Part shown: piece after piece, positions 32,320-45,500 of the stretch
Layout: the number at the start of each line of letters is the position of its first letter
Numbering within the stretch: position 1 is the first letter of the stretch
Assembly: GCA_964017195.1 (NCBI GenBank)
Contig: OZ024896.1
Coordinates: 34,492,807 to 34,556,806 of the forward strand
Direction: 5' to 3'
From: Siderastrea radians
Lineage: Eukaryota; Cnidaria; Anthozoa; Scleractinia; Rhizangiidae
DNA length: 64,000 nt
Translations under genes and position numbers: made by a program
Notes under the pieces: model-generated
Databases searched by the model: none
What the model saw: the letters and a program-made list of their open reading frames with translations, nothing else
What the model was told of the DNA's origin: nothing

Positions 32320-32832
32320 TGTGGTTTTTTAACCAACGAAGTCGGATTATGTAGGGAGGGAAAGCGAAAAAGTGGTAGGGCAGGTAGGGCAGGTAGGGCA
32401 GGTCGGTTCTCAGAGTAGGCCTGGTACGAGTGTCGGCGTCGGTAAAACTGCATTGTGTAAACCTCATAAGGTGCCAAAGGGGGCTCTGACCGATGGGATC
32501 TAATGCTAACCTCAGGAAAGAATGTGTCGGCGTCGGGAAGACGTGGATGTCCCATTTCGACCCCAGTGTTCTTCTAGTTTCTGTCCTGCACCGAAGACAC
32601 TAGAGTCGAGAATGGTGGAGATCTGTGACTGTGAACTAACTGAGAGAGGATTCAGGAGAAGCGAAATGAACGGGTTCAGCTGGATCCTCTTGGATAGTAT
32701 AAGCGGCACAGAAGGATGTACCAGTTAGTCTTCTTAATTTTTCTGCTTTAGTTTTGATTTTGAACCGATTTGTTCGATTGTAGAGTTCGAGACAACTTGC
32801 TGACTTTTACAGGGAGTCCAAACCGGATTTAA
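32320..32832. other. Sequence without a recognised gene between foldback and PKD-like remnant
   Basis: Contains four direct GGTAGGGCA-type repeats near 32370-32405 and a 68-codon frame (32522-32728) with no recognisable domain. It may be intron of the second LDLa gene. Confidence 0.35.
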
Positions 32833-33825
32833 CGATTACGTCATAAGGCAGGCTTCAACGTGTTTGAGATAGAGCGACGACTTCACTTTTTACTGATTTC
32901 TCCAGATTCTGACGATGTGTTTGTCTTTATCGATAATCATGTTTTGATAGTGCTATATTCACAACAGTATGTAAATACATCGTTCACAACTCTTGGTAAA
33001 AACAAGTTCAGTTGTCAACAAATTGATATCGACATTTAACTTTTTTTTAATTCAACAAAATTTAATATTCAGAGCGATAAGACAGATGAGCTGAGTCATC
33101 AGGTTTTAAACATTACGTCATTCGGCAACGCAAAAGCGCAAAATATTGTCACAATTGTTGTCACGCCGGTTAGCACGTTCAGTCAAGTAAAAATATTTAT
33201 CGAGGGTGGAAGCTATAGTTTCGAAACGAAGCCTTTGTTTCGTGAAAAATGCACCTGATTACAAAGCAATGATTTATTTCGTATTTGCATTCACGAGTTG
33301 GCTCAAATGATTAAAGGGAACTATGCGCAAAGCGTGGTTCCCAGGCATCGGGAGGTGTTAAATTTGGGGGGGCTGTTAAGATGCCCATTTTATCACCGAT
33401 TTATTGAAATACGTCTGTTTTGAGAGTTGTGACGGCTTTTTTGTTCATGGTTTTGAGGAAGACCGACCAAAACACAGCGAAAGGTGATCTTGAATGAAGA
33501 ATGTCGTTGTGAGCGTAGTCTGCAGAGCTATGTTTGGTGAGGAGAGGGTGAATAATTCAGTTGACCTTCTTTCCAGATTATTGGTCGCCTTTTCAGTTGG
33601 TCAAATTTCAAGAATCCTTCTGGTGATCATCAAAGAACAAACATCATTTGGGAAGTTCAGAATAACGAGTTAAATCGTCAGATCAATGTCACAACCACGA
33701 ATATATTCAACTGTGGGAACTACGAAATTAAATTGACATGAATTACAGAAACCAAAAACACTTTAATAACGGTCGGTTCTGGAGAGTTCAATAACGGGAA
33801 AGAGTCAGGACTGTTCTGGCAGTGA
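32833..33825 (+). pseudogene. Decayed PKD-repeat-like extracellular coding sequence
   Basis: One frame is protein-like over two blocks. Block 1 (32833-33258) reads PDSDDVFVFIDNHVLIVLYS, then after a TAA at 33037 continues HQVLNITSFGNAKAQNIVTI and VVTPVSTFSQVKIF. Block 2 (33565-33825, same frame) reads TNIIWEVQNNELNRQINVTT and FNCGNYEIKLT, then a TGA at 33739, then TETKNTLITVG. The W-x-V, then CGNYEIKLT, order resembles PKD repeats of polycystin or REJ-like proteins; this is motif recognition by eye. The two in-frame stops suggest decay. A possible acceptor before 32906 is phase-compatible with the LDLa exon, and a possible GTAAAA donor near 32995 exists, so parts may be real exons. Confidence 0.35.
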
Positions 33826-34577
33826 TGCATGGAATATTTAATTTATTAAATACGCGCGTACGGGGAAAACCCTGACTGGCCGCCCGATAATTCCGAGCAA
33901 CATATATATAAACTCAAAGTAAACAGCATAAAACTCAAACTGAAAACTGCAAATAAAGCCTTGAACTCTGTTAGATGTGGATGATTTTTTGATAGTTTAT
34001 AACTTAAACCCGTACCAAATGAAAACGTACGCAATCGCCTTTCGTGGACTTTATTTATCTCCCCCAGTCAACTTATGCATAAAGAAATGTTTGCACTTGT
34101 AGATTAGAAACATCAACACACCTTGTTAGCCATGACGTCACGAAAGTGACGTCATGGCTAATGCCAAAGACTAAATTATAAAAAGAACGGCGATATACGG
34201 TATCTGTCTTCGTCTGTGAGGCCGGGGGGGATTCTGTGAGATGTTGGGTGGGAGTGTGCCACCAGGACACTGAAACCCTTCTTATCAGCGCCACATGCCC
34301 ATACAGCTTATACTGTGGGAGTATGACCCCTGGGCTTTGAAGTGTTTTGCGATCAACAGGAACTATTTAATGTTACTTCGAATGCGCTGTTTTGTGTACT
34401 TCAGGTCTGGCAGGATTTTATTCGCTTTGTAGTCCTGCGTTTACTTAGCCGAAGTACAAATTTTCACAGCAGCAAACACATCAGAATTTATACACAAGAC
34501 GGACTCGTCAATCATGAGATCCTCGCACATGTTGTTTGTTTCTGTTTTCCTGTATTAATTTCCAAGCGGAATTATTA
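33826..34577. other. Intergenic DNA with a CRE-type palindrome
   Basis: No coding sequence recognised. The one notable structure is the inverted repeat at 34126-34161. Confidence 0.4.
34126..34161. repeat. Perfect inverted repeat containing two TGACGTCA sites
   Basis: TTAGCCATGACGTCAC and its exact complement are separated by GAAA. Each arm contains TGACGTCA, the consensus for CREB/ATF-type bZIP factors. Whether it is regulatory or a small foldback remnant is unknown. Confidence 0.7.
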
Positions 34578-37162
34578 GAGGGTCTATTATACTCTGGCGG
34601 TTTGGCGGTTTAAGCCAATTTTGAGTGTCGGTTTGAGGTTACATTCGTAATAATGTGGCGGTTTACGGTTAAGAAATTTTTGCGCGGTTGCGGAAAATAT
34701 CACTTTATCACGCGGTTTTCGATCTTTCCGTGTTTGGTGGCGGTTCTTCAAACCATATGTACGTAGCTTTATTTTCCTTGAAGCTTCTCCCTAGACAAAA
34801 ACGTGCCTTTAAAGGGTAGAGTAAGGCAGGGAATGAAAATGTAGAGTTTTTCTGCTGTTTTCCTCTGCAGGAGGTAATTTGATAATAATAGGCCAGGCTT
34901 CAAAGCCAACTGGATGGTGGCCGTGAATCTTGAGTCAGATATGTATACGTCCCTATTCTCGGACGCTTTCTGCACTTATCGCAATAACTTACCTCAGAAG
35001 GGCAGGAGCAGGCTGATACTTTCCTAGTATGTAGTTCCTAAAGACGTCCTAAAGATTGGCTGATTAAACGCCTGGGGTTTCTTCGTAATTTTGAAAATTA
35101 TTGTGAAAGTTGAGCGGCCTATTGTCGGACAAGTAGTCCCCATTCTCGGACGATCGTTCGTTGATGATTACTTGCCTTTCAGTCTGAAAAAATTCCTCTT
35201 CATCATGTCAATATACGTCTCGTTAAGGAAAAACGAAGTAATATTGGATGTAAATATTACCTTTTTCCGACTTAAAAAGCATTTCAAAGTCAGTTTCAGA
35301 GAGGGACCTTGCTCGAGCATTTTTCGGTTGTTGAGGATTTGGTCAGTAAATTTTTTTATCAAGTGTCGCATGTGTTATCTACTGCTAGATTATTATCCCA
35401 ATGGGTATAACGAGCTATATAGTTTGTATCAACGTCCAATAAAACATATGGCTCTTGAGGAAAAATGCCCCTCTACCCTCCCCTGGTCGAGCTAAATGAA
35501 ACTTACAACTTTTAGTTCGCTTTCTTCGCTCGCGGTTTACATTCAGTCTGGTGGAGTTTCGAATCATAAAACTTGATAAAACAGTTTACAACAGAGGATA
35601 TGAGAACGTAACCAATTTTTTGAACTCATGATTACATATTGTTTACAGTAGTGTAGCACCTCTCAGAAGCTTGTATTTTCATTGGACCGCTATATGTAGC
35701 AGCTCTATTGTTTTTACGCCTCGTTCTTTGTTTCTTTTGTTTGTTCTATTGTTTAGCGGACCAATCGTGGAAGACCTTACGACAGCTGCTACACCACCCA
35801 TTGTTTATCGGTTGTATTCACTTAAAGTGATAAATATTCATCGCAAATTTTACGCGCCTGTTTCAAAAACAAAGAAGCAGTGTTAAAATATTTCGCCGCT
35901 TTTGGAAATTGCATATGTAAGTTAATTGCAACGGCTCGCTGTCAAACCAGGTAAGCTCAAGCTTGGAGCAGTTAGGGAAAAAAATATTCTTCCCTATTCT
36001 TTTATGAAACTGTAGTTGAACTTAAAAACGCAAGCTTTCCTCGTGTTCTTGCTCGAAAATGTGAAACAATTAACTCCTAATTCTTACGTAGAAGCAAACC
36101 TTGTCCTTTTTGGCTGACTTTCTCCAAAAGGTAGTAATTTCTGTTGAGTATTTTGCGAGAACAGAGTGCAAACTAAAACGATGCATTTCAATGCGCAGCG
36201 AAATGAGGACTTGAAAGAAAACGCATTTTACCTACCATCACAAGATCTTCAAATCTTCCCGAGTAAACCCAACGAAACTGGGCACAAAAGGAGTTAGCGA
36301 AAGTAGACTAATCATTAATCCATCAGAACGTATTTTTGGGTTTTATTTAAAGACTATGAAGAATAACAATACATTAATGCGTCCGAGAATAGGTGCGTCC
36401 GAGAGATAGGCACATACACTGTAATTTGATTTCGATTAGAGCTTACTGTAAGACTTACAGTCCAATCAATGTTGCCATCGGCAAATTAAATGTACTTTGA
36501 GCCTGAAGCGAATAATTGGTGATTTCCAGGGAGAAAAAGTGAACCCACTCCAAATGAAAGTCATTTATTTTATCGGTTTGCTCGCATCACATAACTTAAA
36601 TGTTCACGGTTTTGAAGGAACACGATATGCTACAGCGAATTACAACAATGAATAACGCATTTACGCTACTGGAAGGGCTTGCTAGGCTTTGAAACCGCGG
36701 TCACCATGAGGTTACGAATAACTCCTCTGGCGCATATTACAAGACCACTAAGCTTTGCTGGAAACATTCCACGTTAAAGGTATCTTAAAGTTCACACGCC
36801 TGTGTTGTCACTAAATTCATCTCAGAAAGACCACAAGAACACACCCTTTGGGTCTTTTTTAGACTTTGGGTTCGTTGAACTGCCCACTGGATGTCACTAT
36901 TTGATCGCTGGTTTTTGAAAGGAATTAGACAAAAGATGTTCCACGCTTAAGTTCTCGTGAGCATTGCGAGCAGAAGTACGATTATTATGCGAACATAGGA
37001 CATAGGGTAAAAATGTGTAAGCCACTGTTAAAAGATCGTTATTCGATTCTCTTCTGCCATAAAGGCAGTTTCGGTCTTTACGAGAAAACAAAAGCGGTTT
37101 GCGTCTAGGAAGGAGAAAATAACGCGGATTGCGGAATGTGCGACACCCTATAATAGACCCTC
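34578..37162. mobile_element. 2.6-kb DNA element with short terminal repeats flanked by TTATTA
   Basis: The left end GAGGGTCTATTATA (34578-34591) is the reverse complement of the right end (37149-37162). Both are flanked by TTATTA (34572-34577 and 37163-37168), which fits a 3-bp TTA or 6-bp target duplication. Inside, CCTATTCTCGGACG-type motifs occur near 34951 and 35140 and inverted near 36381, perhaps subterminal binding sites. ORFs inside (for example 35091-35495) show no transposase motif, so the element is probably non-autonomous or degraded. Confidence 0.6.
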
Positions 37163-37168
37163 TTATTA

Positions 37169-38316
37169 GTTTTCGTAGAGGAACATTTTGACTTCCGACC
37201 AGCTTGACGGCGACAGTTGTTTTTCGCTTTCTAGTGGAATTACAAAAGAAAGATAAAGAGAAAGATAAATAATCAGAATCCCGAGATGAGAAGATAGCGG
37301 TTTTTGCATTATGTTAATACAATTTATTTATACTGGATATAAATATTTCGGTTCTGTTTGAAAGCAAAGCAGAATATTTATCCGGCTAAAAACACTACAA
37401 GTACTAGCCTGCGTGCAGACGTCTCCTTTTTCCTTTGCTTCTTTCGCACAAATTAAACTTTCAACCCGCTTATATTATGCAAGTTAGACAAAATGAAATC
37501 GGAATTTGCGGGGGCTTGTAAAATCGGAAATTGCTCGGCTTGTTGCTAGCTAGTCTTAAAACTGAAAAACTTGAATGGCAAAAAAAACTAATATTAAATC
37601 CAAGTTACACTGCTGATAGAGGAATGAGAGTAACATCTTTAGCTTTAGAACCGTTATTTAAAGTTCAAAGCGTCTTGAAAAAATTTGCATGGTTGACAGC
37701 TGCTTGGAATTTGAACTTTCCGAATGCAACGCAACGCTTAAGACATCTCGAACCGAACGCAAGATTAACAACAACAGATATGCATGCAAAGCATTCCTTC
37801 TGGACCTACTGGAAAGCGAGCAGGTTTTGTAAGAGCCAGCTGAACTTGAACATTTTCGTACTGTTCGAAGGCAAAGCAAACGAAATTTATTCGGCTGTAG
37901 GTTGAGACCCAAAATAAACACGTGAGCTAACAACAACTTTGTACCGTGGTAAATTTACAAATGTAAACATGCTTTGGTCAATTTGCGAAGCAAAGAGATG
38001 GAAAATTATTATAGCAGACTTGACTACAAAGCAACCAACTTCTATCTACGGGGGAAATAATATAGTTGCAAAACTATTTCAGTCGTGTTTATAAACACTA
38101 GTTCGCACCGATTTCGAAAAAAATTTTGTGGATTCAAGAAACGTACATTTGATGGCAGACTCCTGTTTTGACAATACGTGGAACGTAGGTGGTTGATTGA
38201 AACGTCTGAAAACCAACAACTTTTAAAAACAAAGTAAAGCGAGAATTATGTGAAGATCATCGCAGTGAAGGTATTTCAACCTAAGCGGTTGAAAAGAAGA
38301 AACCTGAAAAAATTCA
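37169..38316. other. Intergenic DNA without a recognised gene
   Basis: Two partially similar AAAGCAAAGCAGAAT/AAGGCAAAGCAAACG tracts (about 37361 and 37868) hint at an old duplication. The 124-codon frame at 37531-37905 starts from a non-ATG codon and has no recognisable domain. Confidence 0.4.
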
Positions 38317-38393
38317 GGCTTGAACGGGAATCGAACCCTTGACCTCTGCGATACCGGTGTAGCGCTCTAACCAACTGCATGAGCTAACAAGCC
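38317..38393 (-). tRNA. tRNA-like sequence, diverged copy of the tRNA-derived repeat
   Basis: On the minus strand it has GGCTTGTTAGCTCA, a perfect B box (GGTTCGATTCC) and an ACCGGTATC anticodon-arm region like the copy at 26.7 kb. The D loop carries about four extra bases and the acceptor and T stems mismatch, so a functional tRNA is unlikely. A T6 run at 38307-38312 (minus strand) again sits in a CCTGA/TCAGG hairpin. A palindromic AAATATATGAAATTCATATA follows at about 38456-38478, which is shared in variant form near 26945. Confidence 0.35.
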
Positions 38394-39354
38394 AACTGGG
38401 AGCTGGTCAATTGAGAGTTCGTATTTATCCCGTAGATGGTAAATAAATGAACATTAAATATATGAAATTCATATATTTGAACTGCGGATAAAGATAGAAT
38501 TATGAATGACAACATTTCATGTTTTTGAAGGTTTCTTGTCCCTTTTTCTGTGTTTATTCATTGATCGACATCTCGGCCGATACTGGACCGACATCGCGGC
38601 CGACACTCGACCAACATCTCGGCCGATACTTGACCAACATGTCGGCTAATACTCTACCAACATCTCGGCCGACACTCGACCGACATATCGGCTGATCCTC
38701 GACCGACATCTCGGCCGACACTCGACCGACATCTCCGCTGATATTCGACCGACATCTCGGCCGACACTACACCAACATCTCAGCCGATACTCGACCGACA
38801 TGTCGGCTGATACTCGACCAACATCTCGCCCGACACTAGACCAACATCTCGGCCGATACTCGACCGACATGTCGGCTGATACTCAACCGACATCTCTGCC
38901 GACACTCAACCAACGTCTCGGAAAATACTCGACTGACGTGTCGGCCAACACTCGACCGACATCTAAACCAAGACTCGACCGACATCTCAGCCGATACTCG
39001 ACGGAAATTTCGGCCGATACTGGACCGACATCTCAGCCGACACTCGACCGACATCTCGGCTGATACTTGACCGACATGTCGCCTAATACTCTACCAACAT
39101 CTCGGCTGACACTCGACCAACATATCGGCTGATACTCGACCGACATCTCGGCCGACACCAGACCGACATCTCGGCCGACACCAGATCCACATCTCGGCCG
39201 ATACTGGACTGACATGACGGCTGATCCTCGACCGACAAAATCTCCGCCAATACTCGACCGACATGTCGGCTGATACTCGACCGACATCTTGGCCGACACT
39301 CGACCAACATCTCGGCCAATACTCGACTGACGTGTCGGCCAACACTCGACCAAC

Positions 39355-41475
39355 ATATAGGCCGAGACTCGACCGACATCTCGGCCGATACTCGACGGAA
39401 ATTTCGGCCGATACTCGATCGACATCTTGGCCGACACTCGACCGACATCTCGGCCGATACTGGACGGACATCTCGGCTGAAACTCGACCAACATCTCGGC
39501 CCATACTTGACCGACATGTCGCCTAATACTCTACCAAGATCTCGGCCGACACTCGACCGACATATCGGCCGATACTTGACCGACATGTCGGCTAATACTC
39601 TACCAACATCTCGGCCGACACTCGACCGACATATCGGCTGATACTCGACCGACATCTCGGCCGACACCAGACCGACATCTCGGCCGATACTGGACTGACA
39701 TGACGGCTGATCCTCGACCGACATCTCGACCGATATCTCGACCGATACTCGATCGACATCTGGGCCGACACTCGACCGACATCTCGGCTGACACTCGACC
39801 GACATCTCGGCCGATACTCGACCAACATCTCGGCTGATACTCGCCCGACATCTCGGCCGACACTCGACCAACATCTCGGCCAATACTCGACTGACGTGTC
39901 AGCCAACACTCGACCGACATCTAGGCCGACACTCGACCGACATATCGGCCGATACTTGACCGACATGTCGGCTAATACTCTACCAACATCTCGGCCAGAC
40001 ACTCGACCAACATATCGGCTGATACTCGACCGACATCTCGGCCAACATCAGACCGACATCTCGGCCGATACTGGACTGACATGACGGCTAATCCTCGACC
40101 GACATCTCGACCGATATCTCGACCGATACTCGACCGACATCTCGGCTGATAGTCGACCGACATCTCGGCCGATACTTGACCAACATGTCGGCCAACACTC
40201 AACCGACATCTGGGCCGCTACTCGGCCGACATATCGGCCGACACTCGACCGATATCTCGGCCGATACTCGACCGACATCTCGGCTGATACTAGACCGACA
40301 TCTCGGCCGACAGTCGACCAGCATCTCGGCCAATACTCGACTGACGTGTCGGCCAACACTCGACCGACATCTAGGCCAAAATCTGACTGACATCTACGCC
40401 GAGACTCGACCAACATATAGGCCGAGACTCGACCGACATCTCGGCCGATACTCGACGGAAATTTCGGCCGATACTCGATCGACATCTTGGCCGACACTCG
40501 ACCGACATCTCGGCCGATACTGGACGGACATCTCGGCTGAAACTCGACCAACATCTCGGCCCATACTTGACCGACATGTCGCCTAATACTCTACCAAGAT
40601 CTCGGCCGACACTCGACCGACATATCGGCCGATACTTGACCGACATGTCGGCTAATACTCTACCAACATCTCGGCCGACACTCGACCGACATATCGGCTG
40701 ATACTCGACCGACATCTCGGCCGACACCAGACCGACATCTCAGACGATACTGGACTGACATGACGGCTGATCCTCGACCGACATCTCGACCGATATCTCG
40801 ACCGATACTCGATCGACATCTGGGCCGACACTCGACCGACATCTCGGCTGACACTCGACCGACATCTCGGCCGATACTCGACCAACATCTCGGCTGATAC
40901 TCGCCCGACATCTCGGCCGACACTCGACCAACATCTCGGCCAATACTCGACTGACGTGTCAGCCAACACTCGACCGACATCTAGGCCGACACTCGACCGA
41001 CATATTGGCCGATACTTGACCGACATGTCGGCTAATACTCTACCAACATCTCGGCCAGACACTCGACCAACATATCGGCTGATACTCGACCGACATCTCG
41101 GCCGACATCAGACCGACATCTCGGCCGATACTGGACTGACATGACGGCTAATCCTCGACCGACATCTCGACCGATATCTCGACCGATACTCGACCGACAT
41201 CTCAGCTGATAGTCGACCGACATCTCGGCCGATACTTGACCAACATGTCGGCCAACACTCAACCGACATCTGGGCCGCTACTCGGCCGACATATCGGCCG
41301 ACACTCGACCGATATCTCGGCCGATACTCGACCGACATCTCGGCTGATACTAGACCGACATCTCGGCCGACAGTCGACCAGCATCTCGGCCAATACTCGA
41401 CTGACGTGTCGGCCAACACTCGACCGACATCTAGGCCAAAACCTGACTGACATCTACGCCGAGACTCGACCGACA
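39355..41475. repeat. Tandem 1,060-bp higher-order duplication in the satellite
   Basis: The block from about 39355 to 40414 recurs at about 40415-41475. Matching landmarks such as CATATAGGCCGAGACTCG (39355/40415) and AACTCGACCAACATCTCGGC (39481/40541) are offset by exactly 1,060 bases, with few differences, including a shared one-base insertion in CGGCCAGACACTCG. Confidence 0.85.
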
Positions 41476-41669
41476 TCTCGGCCGATACTCGATCGACATC
41501 TCGGCCGACACTCAACCGACATCTCGGCCGATACTGGACCGACATCTCGGAAGACACTCGACCAACATCTCGGCCCATACTTGACCGACATGGCACCTAA
41601 TACTCTACCAAGATCTCGGCCGACACTCGACCGACATATCGGCCGATACTTGACCGACATGTCGGCTAA

Positions 41670-42085
41670 AGGCTAATTTACACGCTGCGATTTGTCAGCC
41701 CGATTTGTCGGCCACGATAAATCGGGAGGCGAATCGGTTTATGTACAGTGCAAGCACTGCACGTGCATTTTTTATAGTCAAAACTTTTTGATGAAACGTC
41801 TTGGAAAACAAAACGGTAGGTGATAACTAGTTAGTGTGTTTTCAGCTAATATAGCGCAGATAAACATTTGTCTTGCGCCAATTCTTTTGCAGATTGCGTT
41901 TTCGTTCTTAAAATGGGGCCCGACACGCAAAAATCTGTGAAGCAGTCACAGATTTTTCTAAATCGGCCGACTTGTTGGATTGGAGTCGCTGCCACATCGA
42001 ATCGCCATTCACACGCACCAATTCGCTCCCCGATTTGTCGTGGTCAACAAATCGGCCAGACAAATCGCAGCGTACAAATTAGCCT
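41670..42085. mobile_element. 416-bp MITE inserted in the satellite with TAA target duplication
   Basis: Terminal repeats are AGGCTAATTTACACGCTGCG at the left and the reverse complement of AGGCTAATTTGTACGCTGCG at the right. TAA flanks it at 41667-41669 and 42086-42088. Removing the element and one TAA restores the satellite phrase GGCTAATACTCTACC seen elsewhere in the array. The 3-bp TAA duplication fits the PIF/Harbinger superfamily. It has no coding capacity. Confidence 0.9.
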
Positions 42086-42549
42086 TAATACTCTACCAAC
42101 ATCTCGGCCGACACTCGACCGACATATCGGCTGATACTCGACCGACATCTCGGCCGACACCAGACCGACATCTCGGCCGATACTGGACTGACATGACGGC
42201 TCATCCTCGACCGACATCTCGACCGATATCTCGACCGACACTCGACCGACATCTCGGCCGACATTCGATTGACATCTCGGCCGACACTCAACCGACATCT
42301 CGGCCGATATTCGACCGACATCTCGGCTGATACTCGACCGACATCTCGGCTGATACTCGACCGACATCTCGGCCGACACTCGACCAACATCTCGGCCAAT
42401 ACTCGACTGACGTGTCGGCCAACACTCCACCGACCTCTAGGCCAACACCTGACTGACATCTAGGCCGAGTCTCGACCGACATCTCGGCCGATACTCGATC
42501 GATATCTCCGCCGAGACTCGACCGACATCTCGGTCGATACTGGACCAAC

Positions 42550-45500
42550 ATGTCGGCTAATACTCCCCCAACATCTCGGCCGATACTTGACCGACTGTCA
42601 GCTAATACTCCACCAACATCTCGGCCGACACTCGACCGACATCTCGGCCGACACTCGATCGACCTCTCGGCCAACACTCGACCGACATCTCCGTTGATAT
42701 TCGACCGACATCTCGGCAGACACTACACCAACATCTCGGCCGATACTCGACCGACATGTCGGCTGAAACTCGATCAACATCTCGGCCGACACTCGCCAAC
42801 ATCTCGGCCCTTACTTGACCGACATGTCGCCTGATACTCTACCAAGATCTCGGCCGACACTCGACCGACATATCGGCCGAGACTTGACCGGCATGTCGGC
42901 TAATACTCTACCAACATCTCGGCCGACACTCAACCGACATATCGGCTGATACTCGACCGACATCTCGGCCGATACCAGACCGACATCTCGGCCGATATTG
43001 GACTGACATGACGGCTGATCCTCGACCGACATCTCGACCAATATCTCGACCGATACTCCACCGACATCTCGGCCGACACTCGACCGACATGTCGGCTAAT
43101 ACTCCACCAACATCTCGGCCGACACTCGATCGACCTCTCGGCCGACACTCGACCGACATCTCCGCTGATATTCGACCGACATCTTGGCCGACACTCGACC
43201 GATACTCGACCGATACTCGACCGACATGTCGGCTGAAACTCGATCAACATCTCGGCCGACACTTGACCGACATGTCGCCTGATACTCTACCAAGATTTCG
43301 GCCGACACTCGACCGACATGTCGGCCGATACTTGACCGGCATGTCGGCTAATACTCTACCAACATCTCGACCGACACTCAACCGACATATCGGCTGATAC
43401 TCGACCAACATCTCGGCCGACACCAGACCGACATCTCGGCCGATACTGGTCTGACATGACGGCTCATCCTCGACCGACATCTCGACCGATATCTCGACGG
43501 ATACTCCACCGACATCTCGGCCGACACTCGACCGACATCTCGGCCGACACTCGACCGACATCTCGGCCGATACTCGACCGACATCTCGGCTGATACTCGA
43601 CCGACATCTCGACCGACACTCGACCAAAATCTCGGCCAATACTTGACTGACGTTTCGGCTAACACTCGACTGACATCTAGCCCAACACCTGACTGACATC
43701 TAGGCCGAGACTCGACCGACATCTCAGCCGATAGTCGATCGACATCTCGGCCGACACTCGACCGACATCTCGGCCGATACTCGACCGACATCTCGGCTGA
43801 TACTCGACCAACATCTCGACCGACACTCGACCAACATCTCGGCCAATACTTGACTGACGTTTCGGCTAACACTCGACTGACATCTAGGCCAACACCTGAC
43901 TGACATCTAGGCCGAGACTCGACCGACATCTCAGCCGATAGTCGATCGACATCTCGGCCGACACTCGGCCGACATCTCGGCCGATACTCGACCGACATCT
44001 CGGCTGATACTCGACCAACATCTCGACCGACACTCGACCAACATCTCGGCCAATACTTGACTGACGTTTCGGCTAACACTCCACTGACATCTAAGCCAAC
44101 ACCTGACTGACATCTAGGCCGAGACTCGACCGACATCTCAGCCGATACTCGATCGACATATCGGCCGACACTCGACCGACATCTCGGCCGATACTCGACC
44201 GACATGTCGGCTGATACTCGACCGACATCTCGACCGACACTCGACCAACATGTCGGCCAATACTTGACTGACGTTTCGGCTAACACTCGACTGACATCTA
44301 GGCCAACACCTGACTGACATCTAGGCCGAGACTCGACCGACATCTCAGCCGATACTCGATCGACATATCGGCCGACACTCGACCGACATCTCGGCCAATA
44401 CTTGACTGACGTTTCGGCTAACACTGGACTGACATCTAGGCCAACACCTGACTGACATCTAGGCCGAGACTCGACCGACATCTCAGCCGATACTCGATCG
44501 ACATATCGGCCGACACTCGACTGACATCTCGGCCAATACTTGACTGACGTTTCGGCTAACACTCGACTGACATCTAGCCCAACACCTGACTGACATCTAG
44601 GCCGAGACTCGACCGACATCTCGGCCGATACTCGATCGACATCTCGGCTGACACTCGACTGACATCTCGGCCGATACTCCACCGACATCTCGGCTGATAC
44701 TCGACCGACATCTCGACCGACACTCGACCAACATCTCGGCCAATACTTGACTGACATTTCGGCTAACACTCGACTGACATCTAGGCCAACACCTGACTGA
44801 CATCTAGGCCGAGACTCGACCGACATCTCGGCCGATACTCGATCGACATCTCGGCCGACACTTGACCCACATCTCGGCCGACACTCGACCAACATCTCGG
44901 CCAATACTCGACTGACGTGTCGGCCAACACTCCACCGACCTCTAGGCCAACACCTGACTGACATCTAGGCCGAGTCTCGACCGACATCTCGGCCGATACT
45001 CGATCGATATCTCGGCCGAGACTCGACCGACATCTCGGCCGATACTGGACCAACATGTCGGCTAATACTCCCCCAACATCTCGGCCGATACTTGACCGAC
45101 TGTCAGCTAATACTCCACCAACATCTCGGCCGACACTCGACCGACATCTCGGCCGACACTCGATCGACCTCTCGGCCGACACTCGACCGACATCTCCGTT
45201 GATATTCGACCGACATCTCGGCAGACACTACACCAACATCTCGGCCGATACTCGACCGACATGTCGGCTGAAACTCGATCAACATCTCGGCCGACACTCG
45301 CCAACATCTCGGCCCATACTTGACCGACATGTCGCCTGATACTCTACCAAGATCTCGGCCGACACTCGACCGACATATCGGCCGAGACTTGACCGGCATG
45401 TCGGCTAATACTCTACCAACATCTCGGCCGACACTCAACCGACATATCGGCTGATACTCGACCGACATCTCGGCCGATACCAGACCGACATCTCGGCCGA

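Noticed and set aside
35091..35495. 134-codon ORF in the 2.6-kb element, as a possible transposase
   Set aside because: Starts from a non-ATG codon and shows no DDE-type or DNA-binding motif; composition looks like chance.
37531..37905. 124-codon ORF
   Set aside because: Non-ATG start, no recognisable domain, and an equally long frame on the opposite strand; not supportable as a gene.
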